Source: a virus. Taken from it: a stretch of DNA of 20,027 nucleotides. The DNA lies in the IMG/VR virus record IMGVR_UViG_3300024509_000059, positions 1 through 20,027 of that record; one strand, 5' to 3'. Numbering within the stretch: position 1 is the stretch's first letter; the number at the start of each line of letters is the position of its first letter. Made by a program: the position numbers and the translations under genes. A model generated the notes under the pieces. The model made no database searches and was not told where the DNA came from. It worked only from the letters and a program-made list of their open reading frames with translations. Below, one piece after another: positions 12,776 through 20,027 of this stretch.

Positions 12776-15745
12776 TTATCTTCGAACACCTTGACCTGGA
12801 TATGTTGGTGTTGCAGCTGATTTTTTTGCTAGATCTTCAGCACTTGCACTAACACCGGCTCTACCAAAAACTCTAGCATTTGAATCACCACCTGCTGTAG
12901 CCGCTGGTTGAGGTTGAACGCCGCCTTCTTTAAATCCTTCTGGCGCCTTGGCACCAGCTGCAACAGCCGCCTTAATTGTTTCAGCTGTTTCTGGATCAGT
13001 TGGCCAACCACCATATAATTGAGCAAGAAGTTTTTCAAGATCTAAAAGTTGACGTTTGCGTTCTTCTTCTTTTGGATCTACTTGCGGTTGAACTGGCGCT
13101 GGCCCAGGTGCTGGTCCTGGTCCTGGTCCTGGTCCTGGTTGCGGTTCGACTGGTTTGTCCGTTGTCACAATTTTGTAAATTCCATATGCTGCCAACAAGG
13201 CTAGTAGAGTTAAGAATTTATTGTTCTTAATAAATCTTACAAAACGTCCGCCTAATTTTCCAACTTGATAAAGTAATCCTTCTCCCTTAGCAGCATCTGC
13301 TGTTAATTTAGAAACAGCCTCGTCTCCTACCTTAGGAAGAACTTTTTCTGCATCGGCTACACCTTTCTCTACATTAGCTACACCTTTTTCTGCATTAGCT
13401 ACACCTTTTTCTGCATTAGCTACACCCTTCTCTGTATTGGCTACACCTTTCTCTGCAGCAGATGTACCTTTTTGTCCTGCACGTTCAATATCGCTAGCCA
13501 TTTTTCTTGCAGCACGAAGTTCACCGGGACTAGCAACTTTGGATGCCAAAGGTTCGTTAGCAAGTTTAGCTAGTCGTTGTCCTCTTGGACCGCTTGCTAT
13601 CATTTGATCAATGACCCAACTTGCAAATTTCATGCCGCCGCCAATACGATCCTCTTCAAGATCATCATCTTCATATAAGCCGGATAGTTTCAGTATGCGA
13701 GCTAGGTCTGACGATTCAGCTGTTCTAGTTGTTCCTTGAACAAGACCGCCATCACCACCACCTGCCATTACAGTTGGAGCGGCTTGTCCGCCACTCATAT
13801 TTGGACCACCGGTTGTATCTGCCGTAGCATTTGATGCATTTGCTCCAGCACCTGCATCTGCAACTTCTTCTCCGTCTTTAATTCCTACAGCATCCATTAA
13901 TGCTGCTAACTGCTCTTGAGTGATGTTAGGAGGTGTTATTCCTAATTTCTTCATAGCATCTTGTACTACTTTTGGATCTAAATCTGCCATGGCATTTGTA
14001 GCCGTTGTTGGACCAGAAGGAGCTGCATCATTTTGACGTTGTAGTCTAGCTGTTTCTGCATTACTTTGATCTGGTTCTGACGCTGAAGGAGCTGCATCAT
14101 TTTGACGTTGTAGTCTAGCTGTTTCTGCATTACTTTGATCTGGTGCAGAAGGTATTTTTCCGTCAGCAGTTAATTTTCCGTCTTTCTTAGCACGAGCAAT
14201 AGCATCTTGAGTTTCTTTGCCTAGTTTTCCATCTGCACCAAAGCGAGGTAATATGTTTTTTGCACTACCGTATTGTGCAACTAAGTAATCTTGAATTTTC
14301 TTAACTTCTTCGTCGTATTTTAATTTGTTATTAGCTGGTTGTGGATTCGGTGGTTGCGGATTATTTGACGGAACGTTATCTGGATGAGGATCTACTCCGG
14401 CTGCTTTATCTATTTGATCAACAGCTTTTTGAGTACCAACTACAGCACCTGTACCTGTAACAAACTGGCCGACTTTACCCATACCAAGTTTTTGAGCACC
14501 TTTCACACCTACTTTAAACATACTTGTAATAGCGCCAGGGCCTACAAGGCCTAATACGTCACCTATAGTCATGTTTCCAGCTGGATTGTTTGGATCCATT
14601 TTCCAGCCAACTGCATTTGCCGCTGAACGTAAATTCAAAGCATTTGGATCTAAGTTATAAGCTCTATCAGCCGCTTGTTGTTTTTCGCGTTCTTTTTTGT
14701 ATGTGGTATTTGGATCAAATGCGCTACTAGCTGCTGCCGCTGCTTTGTCCGCTAGATCAAAAGTTGCCATATTAGCCCAGTCTTTAACTGTTTTACCTAA
14801 ATGGTCACTCCAATCTAGTTTAGCATGTCCTTTCTTTAACAATGCGAGATTATGTTTTACTTGTTCAGGACTTAGATAACCTTTCCAGTCTGGTTCAAAA
14901 AGTTTAGCACCTGCCTTTTGACCTTGAGGTGTTAATGACAATTCCATTAACATTTCTGAATCATTATCTAATGATTCATTTGCTGGTGTACCAGCACCTC
15001 CACTACGTTCTCCTCCAGCTGGTGCAGCCGGTGCAGTTGATGTTGTTGCCGCAGGTTTTATTGCAGCAATAACTTCTTTAATACGTGCAATTAACGCATC
15101 TCGTTGTTGATTGTATGCTCTAAATTGTGCAACAAGGTCTGCTGAATCAGGATCTGATTTTGCAAAAGGAGTAAGTTTTTGTACTAGCCCTTTTAACTCT
15201 GCATGTTCTTCTGGTGTAATGTATTCTAGTAACGAAACTTTGTAGCCAAAACTACCTAATAATGATTCTGCAATGCTTTCTTTAGCTGGTGCAGCTGATG
15301 GTGCAGTAATAGCTTTTTTCATTAATTCTTCTGCACGATCAACCATTTTGTCTCGTTCTTGAGCTGACTGGTTGTCTCCAATAGCTGTTTTTCTATCTTG
15401 GCCTCTAGCACCCATCCAGCTAGATGTTTTTGCATTTAAAGGAAGTAAACCCCAACCTTTTAATCTATTAACAGTAGCTTCGTCTGCACCTAAGAATGAT
15501 GCATAGCTTCCGTCTGCCTTTACAAGCTCACCGCTAATAGGATCAAATAAAGTTTGTAGACCATTATCAGCAGCCAGTTTTGCCAATGCTTTTCCTCTAG
15601 CATCGTCGTCTGTAGCATATTGTTTTGCAACAGCTTCAACATCGCTATAGCGAATGCGAACCTTTTCCATTAGTTCTTCTGCTTCTGCTAGTAGTTTAGT
15701 TTGTTCAATAGCATCTAACTTGTTAATAAGATCTCTTAAATCCAT
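12776..15745 (-). CDS. Large putative virion protein with PG-binding-like segment, heptad repeats and a TM helix, 989 aa
   Basis: Low-complexity Ala/Pro/Lys-rich protein starting MDLRDLINKLDAIEQ. Visible parts: a helical N-terminus (1-240); a Gly/Ala-rich linker with PANPQP-type runs; a segment at about 475-527 (IQDYLVAQYG ... FGADGKLGKETQDAI) resembling a peptidoglycan-binding_1 domain; and a duplicated 23-residue block near 535-577. A short motif, LARILKLSGL, follows at about 680. Next come six EKGVAN heptads at about 762-802, one membrane helix (FLTLLALLAAYGIYKIV, about 842-858) and a GPGPGPGPAPGPAP linker. I infer a virion or injected protein from position and from similar proteins in marine T4-like phages, but I cannot name it. 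AAGGA lies 8 nt before the ATG. Confidence 0.8.
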   Translation of the reverse strand: MDLRDLINKLDAIEQTKLLAEAEELMEKVRIRYSDVEAVAKQYATDDDARGKALAKLAADNGLQTLFDPISGELVKADGSYASFLGADEATVNRLKGWGLLPLNAKTSSWMGARGQDRKTAIGDNQSAQERDKMVDRAEELMKKAITAPSAAPAKESIAESLLGSFGYKVSLLEYITPEEHAELKGLVQKLTPFAKSDPDSADLVAQFRAYNQQRDALIARIKEVIAAIKPAATTSTAPAAPAGGERSGGAGTPANESLDNDSEMLMELSLTPQGQKAGAKLFEPDWKGYLSPEQVKHNLALLKKGHAKLDWSDHLGKTVKDWANMATFDLADKAAAAASSAFDPNTTYKKEREKQQAADRAYNLDPNALNLRSAANAVGWKMDPNNPAGNMTIGDVLGLVGPGAITSMFKVGVKGAQKLGMGKVGQFVTGTGAVVGTQKAVDQIDKAAGVDPHPDNVPSNNPQPPNPQPANNKLKYDEEVKKIQDYLVAQYGSAKNILPRFGADGKLGKETQDAIARAKKDGKLTADGKIPSAPDQSNAETARLQRQNDAAPSASEPDQSNAETARLQRQNDAAPSGPTTATNAMADLDPKVVQDAMKKLGITPPNITQEQLAALMDAVGIKDGEEVADAGAGANASNATADTTGGPNMSGGQAAPTVMAGGGDGGLVQGTTRTAESSDLARILKLSGLYEDDDLEEDRIGGGMKFASWVIDQMIASGPRGQRLAKLANEPLASKVASPGELRAARKMASDIERAGQKGTSAAEKGVANTEKGVANAEKGVANAEKGVANVEKGVADAEKVLPKVGDEAVSKLTADAAKGEGLLYQVGKLGGRFVRFIKNNKFLTLLALLAAYGIYKIVTTDKPVEPQPGPGPGPGPAPGPAPVQPQVDPKEEERKRQLLDLEKLLAQLYGGWPTDPETAETIKAAVAAGAKAPEGFKEGGVQPQPAATAGGDSNARVFGRAGVSASAEDLAKKSAATPTYPGQGVRR
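13340..13458. repeat. Six 21-bp in-frame repeats encoding EKGVA[N/D] heptads
   Basis: Within the 989-aa gene, 21-bp units encode EKGVAN followed by a variable residue (T, A, A, V), then a diverged EKGVADA and a final EKVLPK. The units differ mostly at silent or single positions. The heptad with hydrophobic V and A spacing could form an extended coiled coil leading to the membrane helix. Confidence 0.85.
14016..14144. repeat. Perfect 60-bp direct repeat, 69-bp period
   Basis: Bases 14016-14075 and 14085-14144 are identical, separated by 9 nt, inside the 989-aa gene. The in-frame period of 69 bp gives two copies of a 23-residue block that ends in RLQRQNDAAPS. Complete identity at silent sites points to a recent tandem duplication or gene conversion. 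Confidence 0.9.
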
Positions 15746-15746
15746 T

Positions 15747-16343
15747 TTACTGTTCCTTGTTTATCTCGTCTGTTTTTCCAAATGGGAATACTTGAATCCA
15801 TTGTGTGCCTTGTTTTTGTACCCATTTCTTTGGATCAAATTTGCTTCGTATAATGCCATGAATTTTTAATGCTTTTTCTTGACTATCTCGAAATCCTTCT
15901 GCATGAGCACTACGTTCTTCGTGATTAGAAATCATTCGTTGTTTTAAACGACCATCTCTGTAGATATACATTAAATTAGCTTCGTCGTCGATATCTCGGC
16001 GACCGCGCCCAAAACCACTTATACTACTGTCGTAATCACGTTGATATGCATCATAGCTACCATAACGTCGATTTTCTAAAACACGTTGACTAATTTTTTG
16101 AGCATACTGCTGAATTAGTTGTTTACGTTCAGTTTGCTGTTGTAATGTTTCTTCTTGTACTTGTTCAAAGTATTTTCTAACAACATTTTCTTTTTTAATA
16201 GCGGGCTTTTGATATTGTTGCATAGCCATTTGTACCGGTAACGCAACTTTGTGAGGATTAGATCCTTCAGTCAGTACACTAGAATCTTCTACAGGTTTTG
16301 TAGAAACGCTATCAATAGCCTGTAGAATTTTCTTCATGTCCAT
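15747..16343 (-). CDS. Putative virion protein, 198 aa
   Basis: Basic, Gln/Arg-rich soluble protein starting MDMKKILQAIDSVSTKPVED. The middle part is a long charged helix (EQVQEETLQQQTERKQLIQQ, then more). It is followed by a Gly/Arg/Asp segment (SISGFGRGRRDIDDEANLMYIYRDG) and a C-terminal DPKKWVQKQGTQWIQVFPFGKT. No known domain is recognised. It lies 3 nt from the stop of the 575-aa gene and 1 nt from the 989-aa gene, so it belongs to the same unit. The start could also be the second Met (16337), because no clear ribosome-binding site separates them. Confidence 0.75.
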   Translation of the reverse strand: MDMKKILQAIDSVSTKPVEDSSVLTEGSNPHKVALPVQMAMQQYQKPAIKKENVVRKYFEQVQEETLQQQTERKQLIQQYAQKISQRVLENRRYGSYDAYQRDYDSSISGFGRGRRDIDDEANLMYIYRDGRLKQRMISNHEERSAHAEGFRDSQEKALKIHGIIRSKFDPKKWVQKQGTQWIQVFPFGKTDEINKEQ

Positions 16344-16347
16344 ACTA

Positions 16348-18075
16348 TTAACCTACTAGTCTTTGTTTAAATTGCATCAAACGTTCAAACTCTGCATTTT
16401 CTCTTAACTGTGCAGCTGTTGTAGCAACTTTTTGTTGGAAATCATCTTCTTTACGAACGTCAGCTTGTGTTGCTGATCTTAATCCACCAGCGTTTGATGG
16501 CTTTGGATCGGGAGTAGGTTGTCCCATAACTGGTTGGTTTGGTCCTTTTGGATTTCTTGCTTGATTATAACCAGATGTAGCTGCATTTGCTACATCTTTA
16601 ACACCTTGAACTACATTCTTACCAACTTGTTGAGCACCTTGTACTACACCTTGTACAGTATTAACTGCATTGCCAACTTCTTGACCTAATTGATTAGCGG
16701 CACCTTGTACAAATTCTCCAGGATGTTTAGCTGCTGATACAACGCCATTAACAAAATTCATAGCCGCACCTTCTTCTGCTTCAACTTCTCCTGCTGCTGG
16801 CATGTCTTTTGGTTCTGTACCTGCTGTTGGTGCAGCTGGAGCACCTGCGCCAGGTTGTGTTGTAGGTTGAGGATTTGCCGGAATCTTATTTGCTAAATCT
16901 TTAAAATAATTTTCTACAGCCTGTCCACCTTGTTGTACAGCCTGTGCAAGTCCTTGGGGATCATTTTGTTTTGCGTAGTCAAGTAAGGCTTGCAAACCAG
17001 CTTGAGCTTGTGCTTGATCTTCTTCGTTTAATGGTGCTTCAGGAAGTAGTGCCTGTAGACTTTCTTTTAAACTCTTTGCTTTGTTTTTCCACATAGCGGC
17101 TGCAGCAATCTTCTCACCTTTTTCACCACCGCCTGCTTTCTTTGCAACTTTTTCAAAATTCTTTCCTGGCTTACCAATATCTTTTCCTGCCTTAGCAGCC
17201 TTTACAGTTGATGACTTTTCTTTCTTAGTCATACCTGCACTTGGTTTAGCATCTTCTTTCATACTGCATTCTTTCATGCCATGAACTGGACATGATTTAC
17301 CTTTGGCTGTATGGTTACATTTTTCTTCAGATGCTTCGTCTACTTTCTTTTCTTTCTTAGCTTCTTTAGCAGCCTTTTTCATTGGCTCTTTTTCATCGCC
17401 GTCTTTGTCTAAGTCTGCAAAGTCAGGTTTTGCACCTTCCTTAACTGTCTTTTCAAACTTCTCTCCACCTTTCATGCCCCATACACGAGTTCCTTTTTCT
17501 GGTTTAGGAAGTTTAATTTCTTTAGCTTTGTCTGCTTTCTTTTCAGCAGCACTTTTGCCTTTAGCTAGACTTGCAACTTCGCCGTGTTCTTCATCGGAGT
17601 ATTTTCTTTCATCTTTATGAACAACACCTTTACGTTTGCCATCATCGCCATATGTAGCTGTAGCAGTACCGTGTTGAGTTTTGGTAACTTCTTTACGGTC
17701 TTCTTTTACTTTTTCAGCTTGAAGTTTCTTTAGCTCAGCAACCTTAGCCTTAGCTTCCATTAACTTGTTTTTAAGTTCAAGTTTTTGGCTTTCATTATAC
17801 ATTTCGTTGTTGTCTAATCTAGCACCGTAATCGCTAAATTCCATTTCATATTCTAAGTAATGGAATACGCTGGCAATGTAGTCAGCAGCTTTAGTGATTT
17901 TAGCCTGAACCCATCCTTCAAGTTGGGCATCATCGTCTAGTTTCTTAAACAGTTTTAGACTGTAGTTGGCTAGTTTGTATAGGTCCGCTTTGGCCATTGC
18001 GCCTTCGCGATCTGATTCTCCATGGGCACCGATTGGTGCTTGGCTCATATTATCTGGTTGCATGTCGTCGTGCAT
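16348..18075 (-). CDS. Putative virion structural protein, Lys/Ala-rich, with Cys/His and DxDxDG motifs, 575 aa
   Basis: The first 120 residues form a recognisable helical block (REGAMAKADLYKLANYSLKLF ... LEGWVQAKITKAADYIASV). I recall it from virion proteins of T4-like cyanophages. A Lys-rich linker follows, with a DLDKDGDEKE loop at 221-230 (EF-hand/dockerin-like) and a compact CNHTAKGKSCPVHGMKEC cluster (C253, H255, C262, H265, C270). The C-terminal half is Ala/Gln/Gly-rich with amphipathic repeats (VQGVVQGAQQVGKNVVQGV). The last residues, EFERLMQFKQRLVG, are helical. GGAG lies 8 nt before the ATG. It could be a head-interior or scaffold-like protein; the exact role is unknown. Confidence 0.8.
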   Translation of the reverse strand: MHDDMQPDNMSQAPIGAHGESDREGAMAKADLYKLANYSLKLFKKLDDDAQLEGWVQAKITKAADYIASVFHYLEYEMEFSDYGARLDNNEMYNESQKLELKNKLMEAKAKVAELKKLQAEKVKEDRKEVTKTQHGTATATYGDDGKRKGVVHKDERKYSDEEHGEVASLAKGKSAAEKKADKAKEIKLPKPEKGTRVWGMKGGEKFEKTVKEGAKPDFADLDKDGDEKEPMKKAAKEAKKEKKVDEASEEKCNHTAKGKSCPVHGMKECSMKEDAKPSAGMTKKEKSSTVKAAKAGKDIGKPGKNFEKVAKKAGGGEKGEKIAAAAMWKNKAKSLKESLQALLPEAPLNEEDQAQAQAGLQALLDYAKQNDPQGLAQAVQQGGQAVENYFKDLANKIPANPQPTTQPGAGAPAAPTAGTEPKDMPAAGEVEAEEGAAMNFVNGVVSAAKHPGEFVQGAANQLGQEVGNAVNTVQGVVQGAQQVGKNVVQGVKDVANAATSGYNQARNPKGPNQPVMGQPTPDPKPSNAGGLRSATQADVRKEDDFQQKVATTAAQLRENAEFERLMQFKQRLVG

Positions 18076-18099
18076 AATGAAAACTCCGTTATCGTATAT

Positions 18100-18369
18100 T
18101 TAGCGTCTTTTAATAGTCTTACCACCAAAAATGCTAGTGCCTTTTAGGTCTAATGCATTTACAGCAGTACCATCTTTGCGTTTTTTCTGCTTAATTTTAG
18201 GCTGTTTAGGTGCTTTTGTTCCTGATATTCCGCCCCACATATTGCCTATGTAGCTTTTCTTACCTCTAGATTTTCCAGGACTAATGTGAGGTGCATCAAC
18301 TGTTGCAATGTTGCCCGCACTAGTTGCTCCTGCTGTAGCTGTTTCTTGTAGAATTTCAATTACTTTCAT
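18100..18369 (-). CDS. Small basic protein, 89 aa
   Basis: The protein starts MKVIEILQETATAGATSAGN, an N-terminal peptide with an ETATAG-type run that I have seen in hypothetical structural-module proteins of T4-like phages. The remainder is strongly basic (GKSRGKKSYIG, KQPKIKQKKRKDG and a KTIKRR end) with many Gly. It has no membrane segment. It could be a DNA-binding internal head peptide, which is inference from charge and position. The ATG overlaps the preceding stop as ATGA. Confidence 0.7.
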   Translation of the reverse strand: MKVIEILQETATAGATSAGNIATVDAPHISPGKSRGKKSYIGNMWGGISGTKAPKQPKIKQKKRKDGTAVNALDLKGTSIFGGKTIKRR

Positions 18370-18599
18370 GATTTTGTTCTTATTCCTGGTCCAACAGGTT
18401 TTTCACCAGTTAGTTTAGGTAAACTAAACCATAGTTGAAACCATTCAGGTGTTCCTGGTTGTATATTGTGTTTTTTCATTAGCTCGCCTTTTTCATTGCC
18501 AGTCAAACTGATATTGCTACCGTCTTCGATAGAATACTCTACTAAACCTGGAAAGGGTCTAATACCGGCTAACTTTTTAATTTGAGCTAGTTCATCCAT
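18366..18599 (-). CDS. Hypothetical protein with N-terminal LAQIKKLAGI motif, 77 aa
   Basis: The protein begins MDELAQIKKLAGIRPFPGLV. The LAxIKKLAGI peptide resembles LARILKLSGL inside the 989-aa protein. The rest (DGSNISLTGNEKGELMKKHN, then PGTPEWFQLWFSLPKL) is a small mixed domain, and the C-terminus is basic. The family is not recognised. The ATG lies 1 nt after the stop of the Dps-like gene with a weak ribosome-binding site, and its stop is ATGA-coupled to the 89-aa gene. Confidence 0.7.
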   Translation of the reverse strand: MDELAQIKKLAGIRPFPGLVEYSIEDGSNISLTGNEKGELMKKHNIQPGTPEWFQLWFSLPKLTGEKPVGPGIRTKS

Positions 18600-18600
18600 A

Positions 18601-19038
18601 TTATTTTAGTGTGCTTCTTAACATCCAGCTGTGCTTACGGTGTGCATCTTGACGATCTGCAAAGAAGTTACTCAGTCCATATTCACCTGCTTGATCCGCT
18701 AGTTGATAAACGGCTTTAAACACGCCTGCCATTGTCTCTGAATCTTTGTATAGTTCTGCTAACATATGACCAGGATCAGGTACACCATTTTCGTCATCTA
18801 CTTGTGTTAGCATACTAAATTTACTAAAACTTGCTGGAGCATAAGTTCCTGACTTGCGTAGATTTTCTGCAAAGTCATCGATAATTCCGCCTACTTCTTC
18901 GTAAATCTTTCCAAACAGTTCATGGTATTGAGGAAAGTTTGATCCTTCTACGTTCCAATGAAAGTTTTGTGCCTTTAGATAAAAGGCGTATTCACTAGCG
19001 AATGCTGTTTTTAATGCTAGGTGAAATTTCTCGTCCAT
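18601..19038 (-). CDS. Dps-like ferritin (DNA protection / ferroxidase), 145 aa
   Basis: Residues 20-62 read as the Dps ferroxidase region: NFHWNVEG (H27), FPQYHELF (H39), IIDDFAENL (D54, E58). The spacing 12-15-4 equals that of classical Dps (H31, H43, D58, E62 in Listeria numbering), so all ligands at the inter-subunit iron site are kept. Dps forms dodecamers that oxidise Fe2+ with peroxide and store iron, and some also coat DNA. The length is close to the family norm. The N-terminus is short and carries no basic DNA-binding tail. GGAG lies 6 nt before the ATG, inside the end of the nucleotidyltransferase gene. A place among virion genes suggests protection during late infection or packaging. 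Confidence 0.88.
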   Translation of the reverse strand: MDEKFHLALKTAFASEYAFYLKAQNFHWNVEGSNFPQYHELFGKIYEEVGGIIDDFAENLRKSGTYAPASFSKFSMLTQVDDENGVPDPGHMLAELYKDSETMAGVFKAVYQLADQAGEYGLSNFFADRQDAHRKHSWMLRSTLK

Positions 19039-19039
19039 A

Positions 19040-20026
19040 TTATACTCCGTATTTGTTCTTTTTAGGTTTTGCTACAGGGCTAGTTTTATTAACACCTGGA
19101 ATTTCTTCACTGCGCTTTCCACTCCAGTTTTCTATGTTACCTGCACCAACTGCCTTAGCTGCTGCTTTAACCATTTCTAATTCTTCTTCTGTATATGTGG
19201 ATAACAGAGGATCTCCACCGATCCAGTTATCTGCTTCTGCTCGTGTAGGATAATCAGGTGCACCTGCTAATGCAACTCCCATACGCCAATTTAAATATGC
19301 ACTACCTGTACTTTGATTTAAGTTAGGCATTGTCATAGCATTTTTCATTGCAGCCTTTTGTGTAGGATCTATCTTTTTTGTAATACCAGATGCTCTTAAT
19401 CCTAGAGCATTTGTAGTTCCTTCTGCAACTGCTGCTTTAGCATTCTTAGCAACTTTTTCTGGATACTTTTGTAAGTAGTGAGCAACAATATCAAATAAAG
19501 GATATGCCTTTTCGCCAATAGTAATCATGCTAGATGCTGGTATTCCAGCATCTTTATAAAAAGCAGCTTTGTTTCCTTCACGAACATACTTTCTTAAATC
19601 GGTTGCACGGGCTAAACGTTCTGTTTTCTTCCAGTCAATTTGTGCAAACTTATAACCGCCGTGCTTTTGATTCATCATGCCGTTGTATTTTTGTAAACCA
19701 CTTGCAAGCCACTCTTCATCGGTGTAGACATTTAAGTGAACATTTTCACCATATTTTTCGTAGATGTTTGTTGCCATAACAAACAAATCTTGTTCTGGAA
19801 TTACGTGTTTAGCTACGCCTGGCCATACAGCGGCCATGCATTGTAGTTTAATTTCATATGGTAGGGGATCTTTAGGACCTTCTGTATTTTCGTTAGTACC
19901 GACAAACCAAATAGGATTCTTACTAGCAGCTTTCCAAACTTCTCTATGTCCTTTGTGCGGAGGATTCCAACGACCGTAGCAAATGCCAATGGTTTTTAAA
20001 CCACCATCAAATTCTTCCCCACCTTC
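19040..20026 (-). CDS. Nucleotidyltransferase-domain protein (HxGH, NMNAT-like), 5' end outside window
   Basis: The frame is open to the window edge; 328 residues are visible and the start is not. CYGRWNPPHKGHREVW near the visible beginning contains the HxGH signature of cytidylyltransferase/NMNAT enzymes. WFVGTNENTEGPKDPLPYEIK follows, and RATDLRKYVREG corresponds to the second (I/S-S/A-T-x-x-R) motif. These enzymes join a nucleoside monophosphate from NTP to a phosphorylated substrate. About 110 residues of different, Ala-rich sequence follow the domain (MKNAMTMPNLNQSTGSAYL onward), so the enzyme may be fused to a structural part. An internal Met at 19837 is not the start, because the HxGH lies upstream of it. 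The substrate is unknown. Confidence 0.8.
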   Translation of the reverse strand, partial: EGGEEFDGGLKTIGICYGRWNPPHKGHREVWKAASKNPIWFVGTNENTEGPKDPLPYEIKLQCMAAVWPGVAKHVIPEQDLFVMATNIYEKYGENVHLNVYTDEEWLASGLQKYNGMMNQKHGGYKFAQIDWKKTERLARATDLRKYVREGNKAAFYKDAGIPASSMITIGEKAYPLFDIVAHYLQKYPEKVAKNAKAAVAEGTTNALGLRASGITKKIDPTQKAAMKNAMTMPNLNQSTGSAYLNWRMGVALAGAPDYPTRAEADNWIGGDPLLSTYTEEELEMVKAAAKAVGAGNIENWSGKRSEEIPGVNKTSPVAKPKKNKYGV

Positions 20027-20027
20027 G

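Noticed and set aside
13340-13458. Possible CRISPR array or tandem-repeat regulatory site
   Set aside because: The 21-bp period has no spacers and stays in frame within a gene.
17303-17620. Plus-strand open frame of 105 codons, Phe/Ser-rich
   Set aside because: It is the complement of a Lys-rich coding region; Phe and Ser runs are the expected mirror of Lys and Ala/Glu codons.
18095-18103. CTAAATATA about 20 nt upstream of the 575-aa gene as a T4-type late promoter
   Set aside because: It departs from TATAAATA and overlaps a stop codon. The only similar copy lies inside the sigma70-type clamp promoter, so I could not support a late promoter.
1-20027. QueC, QueE or FolE to complete a preQ0 pathway
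   Set aside because: No radical-SAM CxxxCxxC, PP-loop SGGxDS or GTP cyclohydrolase motif was seen in any accepted gene.

Overview
This AT-rich window looks like part of the genome of a T4-like myovirus (Caudoviricetes), probably marine. The evidence is a family-B DNA polymerase of T4 gp43 type, a sliding clamp, a DsbA-like late-transcription protein, and large Ala/Lys/Pro-rich virion-type proteins of the kind common in marine T4-like phages. All genes I accept lie on the minus strand, so transcription runs from base 20027 towards base 1. The host cannot be told from this window: there are no photosynthesis genes, tRNAs, rRNAs, integrases or CRISPR arrays.

Region 1 (20027-12776) is a putative virion/late module. 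It holds the end of a protein with a nucleotidyltransferase (HxGH) domain, a Dps-like ferritin with an intact ferroxidase ligand set, two small proteins, a 575-aa Lys/Ala-rich protein, a 198-aa protein and a 989-aa low-complexity protein with a peptidoglycan-binding-like segment, heptad repeats and one membrane segment. It ends at a long hairpin terminator (12719-12768).

Region 2 (12720-8106) is the replication module: dsbA-like, DNA polymerase, a short UDP-glucose-dehydrogenase-like protein and a sliding clamp. dsbA, polymerase and clamp each follow a TATAAT box with a 17-nt spacer to a -35-like hexamer. The polymerase leader carries two tandem hairpins, each with a 5-bp stem and an 8-nt loop of related sequence (GCC[G/A]TAA[A/T]). 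The downstream one abuts the Shine-Dalgarno sequence. They resemble the T4 gp43 autoregulatory operator, but doubled.

Region 3 (8104-1) is a tightly packed accessory operon in which most genes overlap, many as ATGA. It holds a membrane protein, a TGT/DpdA-like base-exchange enzyme without an evident zinc site, a BPSL0761-like protein, a Gfo/Idh/MocA oxidoreductase, a zinc-dependent medium-chain dehydrogenase, an unknown protein, a QueD-fold protein without the catalytic Cys/His, a basic repeat-tailed protein, a GT-B glycosyltransferase, two small beta/Gly-rich proteins, a cupin and a phosphoribosyltransferase. Together with the Ugd-like gene, this set suggests, without proving it, a 7-deazaguanine-based and possibly sugar-related modification pathway for phage DNA or host RNA. 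All functions are inferred from motifs read by eye.
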